Assembly: GCF_029931775.1 (NCBI RefSeq)
Contig: NC_079323.1
Location: 2,825,001-2,889,000, forward strand
From: Euleptes europaea
Lineage: Eukaryota > Chordata > Lepidosauria > Squamata > Sphaerodactylidae
DNA: 64,000 bases
Direction of reading: 5' to 3'
How positions within the stretch are numbered: position 1 is the stretch's first letter; each line of letters opens with the position of its first letter. The notes below the pieces were generated by a model, which searched no databases, was not told the origin of the DNA, and was given only the letters and a program-made list of their open reading frames with translations. Shown piece by piece: positions 55,337 through 64,000 of this stretch. The position numbers were made by a program, and so were the translations under genes.

Positions 55337-55499
55337 TGTCTCTGCCAGGAGGCGCTGACAGCGGACACAAAAAGAGACACCATTTCAGAACAGCTCAGGA
55401 TCTCCAGAGCTCTTATCAGATGGTCTATCTACACTACAAATGCGAACTGGTTTAAGTGGGGGGGGTCCACTTCTTTTAAAAGGAAGCACAGTTATAGAT

Positions 55500-55945
55500 C
55501 AAATCAAGCCTGAACTGACCCCAGAAGCTAAAATGACTAAACTGAAGCTAGGGTTGGTTCTTGTGGGTTATCCGGGCTGTGAAACCATGGTCTTGGTATT
55601 TTAAAATACTTAAAACATTTAAAATACCAAGACCACGGTTACACAGCCCGGATAACCCACAAGAACCAATGAACTCTGACCGTGAAAGCCTTCGACAATA
55701 TTTTGAAGCTAGGGTATTTTGGTCACATTATGAGAAGACAAGAGTCACTGGAAAAGACAGTCATGCTAGGAATAGTGGAAGGCAACAGGAAAAGAGGAAG
55801 ACCCAACAAGAGATGGATGGACTCAATAAAGGAAGCCACAGCCCTCAATTTGCAAGGTCTGAGCAAGGCTGTCAAAGATAGGACATACTGGAGGACTTTG
55901 ATTCGTAGGGTCGCCATGAGTCAGAAGCGACTTGACAGCACTTAA
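55500..55945 (+). mobile_element. BovB (RTE) LINE 3' end, interrupted
   Basis: After the insert it reads FGHIMRRQESLEKTVMLGIV then EGNRKRGRPNKRWMDSIKEA, the BovB C-terminus (FGHxMRRxDSLEKTxMLGKIEG), ending with GTCGCCATGAGTCAGAAGCG. Confidence 0.88.
55555..55703. mobile_element. Penelope-type foldback inside BovB
   Basis: Short inverted arms (GGTTCTTGTGGGTTATCCGG / CCGGATAACCCACAAGAACC) with a perfect 12-bp duplication TGAAGCTAGGGT at 55543-55554 and 55704-55715. Confidence 0.85.
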
Positions 55946-55974
55946 AACGCACACCCAGTTGTGTACGGGTGTGG

Positions 55975-56290
55975 AAGACTAAGCCTTTCAAAGAAAGACT
56001 TAAGGAATTGGGAATGTTTAGTCTGGGGAAGCAGAGGCTGAGGGGGGGTATCATTACTGTTTTAAGTATTTGAAGGGCTGTCATTCTGAGGAGGGTAGGG
56101 AGCTGTTTCAGTTGGTGGTGGAGGATAGGACTCGTAATAATGGGTTTAGATTACGGGTGGGGAGATCTCGGCAGGATCTTGGTGATGGAATCCTTTGCCC
56201 AGGGATGTTCTGGTCTCTCCCTCTTTGGAGATGTTTAAGCGGAGTTTGGATGATTATTTGTCAGGGATGCTAGGTTAGACCATCCTGGGC
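55975..56290 (+). mobile_element. CR1 LINE 3' region
   Basis: GGGAATGTTTAGTCTGGGGA, TTGAAGGGCTGTCATTCTGA and GAGATGTTTAAGCGGAG are CR1 C-terminal and 3' UTR blocks. Confidence 0.8.
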
Positions 56291-56552
56291 TAATACGTGC
56301 CAGGATAAAAACCTGAGAAGAGCCCCGCTACTGGATCAGGACCCACCAAGGCCAGTATCCTGTTTCCAACAGTGGACAGCTGATGCTCTCCAATAAACTC
56401 ACAAGGAGATAATGAATGGCCCTCCCCCATTACCTGTCCCCTTCCCCAGCCACTGGTATTCACAAATATATGGGTGCCTCTGTACATTGACAATCTATCT
56501 GACACGCTTCAATAGAACTATCCTCTGTGAATCTGCAACATTTTAGTCCTTT

Positions 56553-56752
56553 GTATTGTCGAAGGCTTTCATGGTCAGAGTTCATCGGTTCTTGTAGGTT
56601 ATCCGGGCTGTGTGACCGTGGTCTTGGTATTTTCTTTCCTGACGTTTCGCCAGCAGCTGTGCCAGAAGATGCCTGGCACAGCTGCTGGCGAAACGTCAGG
56701 AAAGAAAATACCAAGACCACGGTCACACAGCCTGGATAGCCTACAAGAACCA
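56553..56752. mobile_element. Penelope-type foldback, near-perfect hairpin
   Basis: Arms TGTAGGTTATCCGGGCTGTG... and the mirrored copy meet at CCAGAAGATGCCTGG. Perfect 13-bp duplication ATTTTAGTCCTTT at 56540-56552 and 56753-56765. Confidence 0.88.
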
Positions 56753-56784
56753 ATTTTAGTCCTTTATTTAGTATTTGGCCCTGA

Positions 56785-56980
56785 CCTGAAGGGCCCTGGC
56801 TAGACCGATCTCGTCAGATCTCAGAAGCCAAGCAGGGTCAGCCCCGGTTAGTACTTGGATGGGAGACCACCAAGGAAATTCAGGGTTGCTGTGCAGAGGC
56901 AGGCAATGGCAAACCATCTCTTGCCTTGAAACCCCTATGAGGTTGCTATAAGTCAAGTGCAACTTAACGGTACATTCCAG
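56785..56980 (+). repeat. 5S rRNA-derived SINE
   Basis: GATCTCGTCAGATCTCAGAA, GCCAAGCAGGGTCAGCCCCG and GTTAGTACTTGGATGGGAGA. Confidence 0.93.
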
Positions 56981-56984
56981 CACC

Positions 56985-57670
56985 ATTTAGTATTTAATCT
57001 GGATATTGCATTTTAGAAGATGCATTTTTTAAGCATTGGCGGGTTCTAGGATTTGTTAACGGCCATTCCTTGCTTTTTGCGATAATTTGTCATCTGAGCC
57101 GGGGGCCTCTGCCCTAGCTGTGAATGACTGACTTTGGATTGATGGATTTTGCCTGGTTTTCTCCTGACCACCTTCTGGTGTCTTTGTAAAAAGGGTTTAA
57201 GAAAACTCACTGGAAAATAGTTTTATTTTCAAGGGAAGGCTTATGAGGAAGACAAACACGACTTGGTTGGTTCATTTGAAACCGAATGGAGCCAGCCAAG
57301 CTAAACCACACGGGATTCTTCGAACCCTTGGGAGCCAGAGGTTCTTTTTTAACAACTGTTGTTCCCTGTTTTACTACTTGTTTTGTGAAAACATCTTTGT
57401 AGCTTTGCTCAAAGTTTATGATTCTGCGGTGTGGATCAAACCCAAAAGCACCATCTTATTTATGAATTCGTTTGATTAACGCCTACCCTGCCAGTCTGGC
57501 TGATGGCCAATGAGCTTTGTGTGACCAATGAGAAATCTCACCCCCTCGTTGTTTTTAGCGTGATAAAGGAGAGGGCCGCTTCAGCATCGCCTCCCGCAAG
57601 AACTAGAAGGATGGCCGCTTCTTCTCAAAAGATATCTGCCACCCATATATTATAAGTTCACTAAATAAGG
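56985..57670. other. Unique sequence upstream of KCNE3
   Basis: No exon or repeat recognised. Could hold KCNE3 5' untranslated exons, but no site stands out. Confidence 0.4.
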
Positions 57671-57671
57671 T

Positions 57672-58040
57672 GAAGCATGCCACCAAATCGAACCGATTCA
57701 TGGCGACCCCACGGAGGTCCACCTCGTGAGGTTTTCAAGGCAAGAGATAAGCAGAGGTTGTTTGCCATTGCCTGCCTCTATGTAGCAACGCTGGACTTCC
57801 TTGGTGGTCTCCTATCCAAAAACTAGTCAGGGTCAACCCTGCTTAGCTGCCAAGATCTGACACGATTGGGCTAGCCTGACCCATTCAGATCAGGGCCAAA
57901 GACATACAGAGGTGGTTTGCCATTGCCTGTCCCTGAGTAGCAACCCTGGGCTTCCTTGGTGGTCTCCCATCCAAGTACCAACCAGGGCCAACCCTGCTTA
58001 GCTTCCGAGATCTGATGAGATCTGGCTAGCCTGGGCTATA
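57672..58040 (-). repeat. 5S rRNA-derived SINE, two heads in tandem
   Basis: GACTTCCTTGGTGGTCTCCT and GGCTTCCTTGGTGGTCTCCC, each followed by CCTGCTTAGCT(T/G)CC. Confidence 0.9.
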
Positions 58041-58044
58041 AGGG

Positions 58045-58580
58045 CTGCTAATTTAGAATTTACATCTAAAACAATGATGGTGTGTGAATTGCTGCCACCT
58101 TCTGTCTTTGGCCAAAAGGAGATTTATAAGATAACAATTAAATCTTACAAGGTCTATTAAACCGATCCTGCAGAGGAGGCATCCCTAAGTCCCTCTGCAA
58201 AGAGGCGGCCTGGCGTTCTCAAACATATTGCCCATGGTAAACAGCACAGGGCTCTTTCATTTCTTGCCAGATTGGCCCCATGCTCCTACAAACATTCTTC
58301 ATTTCCTTATCTTGCCCTACTGGACTCCCACCTTTGTATTCTGTGAATGCCCCTATTGTTTGGGATATGCCACAATACCTGAGCCCCGCCAACTACTAAG
58401 TCACCGAGCCAAGCTGCCCTCGATGTGCCAGACGTCTTACGCCACCCTTCCTCCTGCAGAGCTGAGGGCCATAAGCAAGAAATCAATTCCTGGCTTGTTT
58501 TGGGTGCACGGGAGAAATACGATCTCCCCCTGGGCCTGGCCTGCCCTCACACTAATGCAACCGCTTAAGTGAACACTTGG
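58045..58580. other. Unique sequence
   Basis: An open frame of 114 codons (58228-58572) has no recognisable domain; probably chance. Confidence 0.4.
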
Positions 58581-58584
58581 TCTG

Positions 58585-59030
58585 TCAAAGTCAGTATTGT
58601 CAACTCAAACTAGCAGCGGCTCTCCAGGGTCTCAGGCAGGGGTCTTTCACATCACCTACTTGCCTGGTTCCTTTAACTGGAGATGCCGGGGATTGAACTT
58701 GGGACCTTCTGCATGCCAAGCAGAAGCTCTGCCACTGAGCCACAATTCCTCACAATGGCTCTCCAGATTTTCAGGCTGAGGTCTTTCACATCACCTACTT
58801 GCCCAGTCCCTTTAACTGGAGATGCCGGGGATTGAACCTGGGACCTTCTGCATGCCAAGCCGATGCTCTACCACTGAGCCATAGCCCCTTCCCATGGCTC
58901 TCCAGGGTCGCAGGTAGAGGCCTTTCACATCACCCACCACCTGGTCCCTTTAACTGGCGATCCTGGGGATTGAACCTGGGACCTTCCGCATGCCAAGCAG
59001 ATGCCCTACCACTGAGCCACAGCCCCTCCC
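58585..59030 (-). repeat. tRNA-Ala-derived SINE, three heads in tandem
   Basis: Reversed AAGCAGA(A/T)GC...CCACTGAGCCA heads occur at about 58740, 58880 and 59025, each followed by the CTCCAGG(G)TCT body block. Confidence 0.92.
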
Positions 59031-59183
59031 CAAAAGAGGATCTCCAGAAACTCAGTTTCCACTGTGCTGTTCGAGAAAGGCTGGCAGGACTGAGAAGCCA
59101 GCTACACAGATGGGGGTGGAGAGCCATCACTATCCTGTGAGACAACAACTATACTATGATTATATTATGACTCTGAGAACCAC

Positions 59184-59350
59184 TGTATCATAGTGGTTAG
59201 AGCATCGGACTAGGGTTCGATTCCCCACTCTGCCATGGAAACTTGCTGGGTGACCTTGGGCCATTCACAAGCTCTCAGCCTAGCCTACCTCACAGGGCTG
59301 TTGTGAGGATATAACGGAGGAAAGTGAATGATGTAAGCCACTTCAGGTCC
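59184..59350 (+). repeat. tRNA-derived SINE, second family
   Basis: TCATAGTGGTTAGAGCATCG (A box), GGGTTCGATTCCCCA (B box), then TGCTGGGTGACCTTGGGCCA. Confidence 0.88.
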
Positions 59351-59399
59351 CCGTTGGGCACCATGGGCATGACACTGGGGATCCCTGCCCAAGAAGGTA

Positions 59400-60060
59400 C
59401 CCCAGAATCCCTTCAAGTGATCCAACACGTGGATCGTGCACAAACGTTCCACCCAAGCACCCTCTAAAGAGGAACCCTGGGGGGCCCTGTCCGACCGCAT
59501 GAGGCAGTAGCTCCCCTTGCAGAGGCAAAACGTCTCAGGCTGGCTCCTCTCTGACTTCCCAATCCAGGATCTAAACAGACTCTTCCCTCCCCTGCCCTCT
59601 TATCTCGGTTATTTACCCAAAGGAATTAATTGCATATTTCAAGGGCCAACGGCATTGTGTGCTTTTCCTGATTCACGCAAACAGAGATATCCTGTTTCGT
59701 TCCACCTGTGGCAGGAGGGACACGCTCCGAGACTGCGCCGTCTTCCAGCCACGCATTTGCAAGCCCCTTCAGGGCCCTTTGCAGGATGGCGGAAGCCACG
59801 TGTGCCTCCAGGGAGACCAGATGGGTCTTGGGGGACTTTAAGAGCTATAGCGAAGGGAATTTGAGCAAGCACGGATTTTTTCTCCGGAATGACAAGCTGC
59901 TCCAACAAACTTCCTTCTGCTATTTGGCGACTGAAGCCACAGCAGCCTTTGTGTCTGGGCACCCAGCACCAGAATCAACGGCAGGTTTCTAACTGCTGCA
60001 TTTTTTACACCACGGGCTTAAGGTTTCTGCAATGCTGGTCCTATTGCATTGCTTATTAGG
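59400..60060. other. Unique sequence
   Basis: Some overlapping open frames on both strands near 59.6-60.0 kb but no family I recognise. Could be regulatory. Confidence 0.4.
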
Positions 60061-60067
60061 TACACAC

Positions 60068-60285
60068 GAACACATGAAGCTGCCTTATACTGAATCAGAC
60101 CCTCGGTCCATCAAAGTCAGTATTGTCCACTCAGACTGGCAGCAGCTCTCCAGGGTCTCAGGAAGAGGTCTTTTGCATCACCTACTTGCCTAGTCCCCTT
60201 AACTGGAGATGCCGGGGACTGAACCAGGGCCCTTCTGTATGCCAAGCAGCTGCTCTACCACTGAGCCACGGCCCCTCCCCAGGTG
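60068..60285 (-). repeat. tRNA-Ala-derived SINE
   Basis: Reversed complete copy, AACACATGAAGCTGCCTTAT to CACTGAGCCACGGCCCC. Confidence 0.93.
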
Positions 60286-60382
60286 TCTCATCCTATTGAT
60301 TGCATTGACTTACCTTGTGCAATCCACTTTTGAGTTTCAGTGAGAAAGGTAATTATAAACCAGGGATGCCCAACGTGCTGCC

Positions 60383-60590
60383 CATAAGAACATAAGAAAA
60401 AGAACATAAGAAAAGCCCTGCTGGATCAGACCCAGGCCCATCAAGTCCAGCAACCTGTTCATACAGTGGCCAACCAGGGGCCTCTAGGAAGCCCACAAAC
60501 AAGATGACTGCAGCAGCACCATCCTGCCTGTGCTCCACAGCACCCAATATAACAGGCATGCTCCTCCGATACTAGAGAGAATGGGTGCTA
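60383..60590 (-). mobile_element. CR1 LINE 3' end
   Basis: CATAAGAACATAAGAAAAGC then CCTGCTGGATCAGACCCAGG. Confidence 0.9.
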
Positions 60591-60716
60591 TGGCACACAT
60601 CAACACTTTATTTGGTGCCCATCAAGTGTTTTTAGTGGGTGAGGCTCTTGCCCCCAGCAGGGCATCTAACTAGCTGGGGACCCCTGCTATAAACAAACAA
60701 ACTGCTTTATAATGGC

Positions 60717-60869
60717 TGGGTTGCCAACCTCCAGTTCACCTGGAGAAAATAGCCGCTTTGGCAATTGGTCTCTGTGGCATTGAAGTCCCTCCCCTCCCCA
60801 AATTCCTCCCTCCTCAGGCTCCGCCCCAAAAACCTCCCGCCAGTGGCGAAGGGGGACCTGGCAACCCGA
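60717..60869 (+). mobile_element. Internally deleted hAT MITE (153 bp)
   Basis: Ends retained; duplications ATAATGGC / TTAATGGC (7/8). Confidence 0.88.
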
Positions 60870-61273
60870 TTAATGGCTATTTTCCTTGAGTATCAGCATT
60901 CGGTAATTTTGGGGGGAATGCACCTCATATGAAATATTCAGCACCCTCACCAAACTACAATTCCCAGGGTTCTTTGGAGGATTCCATGGGAGTTAAACTG
61001 GTATAAAACTGACGTAACTTTGTAGTGCAGATAGAAACCCTGATTCAGAGGGAGGAAAAACAAAATACTTCCAAATGTACTGATGCTCCCTCCAGTGGCC
61101 ATTCCTTTCAGCCAACTAAGTGTTTTGTTTAACTTGGAAGTGTGTATACCCCGCTAGACTCCAAAGCTGTCACATAATCTGCACACAAGACTTCTGCACA
61201 TTGGTGGCAGTCAGCAAGATTCAAGAGGTGTGTGGGGGGGCATCCCTATGTCTTTGACCAACTGCGAACGGCA

Positions 61274-61490
61274 ACATAAGAACCTCAGAAGAGCCCTGCT
61301 GGGTCAAACCAGCGAGGGTCCATCCAGTCCAGCATCCCGTCTCACGCAGTGGCCAACCGGTTCCTCTGGAGGTCCAACAACAGGGTGCAGAGGCTGAGGC
61401 TTCCCCCTAATGTAGCCTCCTGGACCTGGGATTCAGAGGTTGACTGCTTCTGAATGTGGAGGTTCCCTTTAGTCAATATGGCTAGTAGAC
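61274..61490 (-). mobile_element. CR1-like LINE 3' region
   Basis: CATAAGAACCTCAGAAGAGC then CCTGCTGGGTCAAACCAGCG, as at 46785. Confidence 0.78.
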
Positions 61491-61849
61491 TCATCCTCCA
61501 TGAATCTGTCTAAGAGATAACGGCTTAACTGTGGCTAAGATCAGCAGGGAACAGGAGGAGCCTGGCCTCTTAAAGCATATGAATAATGCCTTTTGAGCAT
61601 GTGCAAAGTGCCTTTGACTCACCACTGAGCAATCACAATCCGCTGGGATTTGGGCAGAGTTTTCCCAGCCTAAGGGCGCGGCCTCCTTCCGCTCGGGCAC
61701 CTCTCGTTCTAGAAATTAAACATTGCATCATGAAATGTAGCTCTCCAGGTAACTGATGTTTCCACAACAACCCTGTGATATTGGGGGAGGGGGTGGGCAG
61801 ACACTGCAGGACACCAAGAAGGACAGCAGAGATAACAACAGTTGGAAAT

Positions 61850-62053
61850 TCAGGTTCGCCAATTCCAGGTTGGGAAATTCCTGGAGATTTGGGGATGGAG
61901 CCGTGGGAGGACAGGGACCTCAGTGGGGCACAATGCCGTAGAGTCCACCCCTCCAAAGCAGCCATTTTCTCCAGGGGAACTGATCTCTGCAGTCTGGCGA
62001 TGAGCTGCAATTCCAGGACATCGCCAGGCCCCACCTGGAGGTTGGCAACCCTG
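61850..62053 (-). mobile_element. hAT MITE
   Basis: TCAGGTTCGCCAATTCCAGG ... GGAGGTTGGCAACCCTG. Confidence 0.87.
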
Positions 62054-62189
62054 GTTTGAGGTGGCTCCCTTTCCCCCCCCCAAAAAAAAATCCACCCAAA
62101 GTCACCGCATAGACAAAATTGGCAACAGGAAAGGATGAACAACAGACCCCTTCCAAAATCACGGAACCTAACAGAATAACTGGAATGTA

Positions 62190-62420
62190 AGCAGGGTCAC
62201 TGGAAAAGACAATAACACTAGGAAAAGTGGAAGGCCGCAGGAAAAGAGGAAGACCCAGCAAGAGATGGATGGACTCAATCAAGGAAGCCGCGGCCCTCAG
62301 TTTGCAAGACTCAAGAAAGGCTGTTCTGGATAGGATGTTTTGGAGGACGCTGATTCGTAGGGTCACCATAAGCTGGAAGCAACTTCACAGCACTTAACAT
62401 ACACACAGAGAGAGAGAAGC
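62190..62420 (+). mobile_element. BovB (RTE) LINE 3' end
   Basis: GGGTCACTGGAAAAGACAAT then GGAAGACCCAGCAAGAGATG, ending GGTCACCATAAGCTGGAAGC with an (ACAC) tail. Confidence 0.88.
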
Positions 62421-62424
62421 AGGG

Positions 62425-62970
62425 TCAGTCCCCCACCAGTTTGGAATGCAAGCAGGGTCAGTCTCCCATAGAGACGTGAATTCCTGGAGACCAACTCCCC
62501 CGCCCCAGAAAATAACTTGTGTCCCCCTGCCCCCAGACATTTAAAGAAAACAATTCCAATGTAAAACCCCAAAAAATGGGGATTTTTTTTTGCAATGAGT
62601 ATAATGAGTATAATGCTTTCTAAGAAAGGATTTGTCCACTCAGATGGTGTGTAGAATGAAGATTTGCATGTAAAATAGTCCACAGCGTTACATAAGGACA
62701 ATTCCTGTGTATACTGGACATATACGCAACACATTTTCAAGCATATAGTTACTGATTAAATGTGTCAATTTTGTCCACAAATAATATGCTATAAAGCACA
62801 CGATGTTAAAACCACGTTTTCCACGTTCAGCTTAACATTCAAAGAGGCTGCTAGTCCCACTGTGACGGTCAGACTGGGAGGCTCCAATATACATTTATAT
62901 TTGCTACACAATCTGCATTATTCCATTTTTTAATTCCCCCCCCTACCCCCTAGATAGCAAACACTATCCT
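62425..62970. other. Unique sequence
   Basis: No exon or repeat recognised. Confidence 0.4.
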
Positions 62971-62972
62971 CC

Positions 62973-63147
62973 CATTTATGCATGGGAGGTTTTGCCTTGG
63001 ATTTGCCGCTCTCTAGATGCACATTTTCCCCATCCGAATTGTCAAAACTCTGCATGGGGGCTTATTTTTGAGTTTTGAGAATTTGGATGGGGAAAATGTG
63101 CATCTAAAGAGCAGCAAATCGAAGGCAAAACCTCCCGTGCATAAATG
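62973..63147. mobile_element. Palindromic foldback element, ~80-bp arms
   Basis: CATTTATGCATGGGAGGTTT pairs with AAACCTCCCGTGCATAAATG, and pairing runs to the centre. It shares its terminal CATTTATGCA with the element at 41510. Confidence 0.85.
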
Positions 63148-63369
63148 ACCTCGGACACATGTGCTAAGGCAGCATATAAAGCAGCAGTTTGCAGCTCGCT
63201 CACTCTCTGTACCACTGGGTATATTCAGAATTTTGCCCGTGCTGTTCTATGGCACTTCTACTTCTGCACTGTTCAAGCCGACGACGCATTTTATGTTGCT
63301 AAGGCAGTAAAATAGGGTTAGGCTTGAGAACAACGTAGGTTCTTGGAGTAAATTCAACTCCTGCCCCCT

Positions 63370-64000
63370 CCCATCATTCTGGTGGGGGGAGAGATTCCCC
63401 CCCCCTTTGGTTTCCAAAGTTCAGCAACTTTGACATGGATAGCCTCCCAGGGCCGCCCCAACCTGCAGTGCAAAGGGCGAGATGCCCCCCCCGCCGCCCC
63501 AATCTTTTCTGGCGAGGGTCAGCGCTCCAAGATGACCCCCTCCCTGGCATTCCTACCGGGGGGGCGGGCGATTGGCCTCCAATGGCCCGTTGCGTGCATT
63601 TGCTCCGCGCCCCCGCGTATTCACCCGAGACCACCCGACGGGCCGTGTCTTCCCCGCAGGACGTCCCTCGGGGTGGGGGCTCGATCCAGAGCCCCTCTCT
63701 TTCCAACCACAATAGGAACTCCAGTTCTTGGGGGAGGCGATTGGGTGCCCCCCCCAGGGAACAGCCCAGCTCCCGTCCGACTCGCGTTCAGACGATGGGA
63801 TGGGCGTCAAGTTGACCCAGTCAAGCAAGGGGGTCGGCGGAGGTGGAGCGTGCATAACCCAGGATGCCCCCACCCCACCCCCGAGTCGCCTGCTTTCCTG
63901 GACCGGGCTTCTCGCCCTCTGCACGCGCTCAAGAGCACTAGAGCGCGCCTTCCCCTGGTGCAACCCAGCCTCTGGAAGCTGCGAGCCAGGGCGCGCTTGC
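63370..64000. promoter_or_regulatory. CpG-rich segment at window end, possible promoter
   Basis: CpG dinucleotides are dense here (for example CGCCCCCGCGTATTCACCCG), unlike the rest of the window. No known repeat is visible. It could hold the upstream promoter of KCNE3 on the minus strand or the start of a neighbouring gene. The open frames on both strands are what GC-rich DNA gives by chance. Confidence 0.4.

Noticed and set aside
58228-58572. A 114-codon plus-strand frame upstream of KCNE3
   Set aside because: No domain, no splice or promoter context, and composition looks like chance.
63435-63963. Open frames on both strands at the window end
   Set aside because: Expected by chance in GC-rich DNA; no recognisable protein.

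Overview
This window reads as nuclear DNA of a squamate reptile, most likely a lizard. The evidence is a vertebrate multi-exon gene with GT-AG introns, Sauria-type SINEs, 5S-rRNA-derived SINEs, BovB and CR1 LINEs, and a very dense load of hAT DNA transposons. No bacterial, phage or CRISPR feature is visible.

Two host genes are supported. (1) A plus-strand maestro heat-like repeat (MROH) family gene fills 6.5-43 kb. I traced 22 coding exons whose phases agree at every junction. They sum to 3,096 nt (1,031 codons plus stop). Exons 15-22 match the HEAT-repeat architecture of maestro proteins. A probable 3' UTR or alternative tail continues through exons near 46.5 kb and 49.3 kb, the latter carrying AATAAA. 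(2) KCNE3, a single-coding-exon potassium-channel beta subunit, lies on the minus strand at 55.06-55.34 kb, with a poly(A) signal about 250 nt past its stop. The two genes are convergent. A CpG-rich stretch at 63.4-64.0 kb may be a promoter, possibly that of KCNE3; an unassigned promoter-like stretch lies at 1.7-2.4 kb.

Most of the rest is repeats. The commonest is a ~200-bp MITE with ends TAGGGTTGCCA/TGGCAACCCTA. Several copies have intact 8-bp target duplications, so it is a non-autonomous hAT element. Other hAT families, three kinds of SINE, CR1/BovB/L1-like LINE ends, two probable solo LTRs, palindromic foldback elements and microsatellites are nested in one another up to three deep.

The most unusual signal is a group of inserts flanked by 12-16-bp direct repeats. 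Several are foldbacks, one carries a Penelope-type GIY-YIG reading frame, and some carry hammerhead-ribozyme-like motifs (CTGATGA...GAAAC). Four of them sit at exactly the same site, the AACCTCCAGGT motif near the end of the hAT MITE. This suggests a Penelope-like retroelement group that reuses a target supplied by an abundant MITE.
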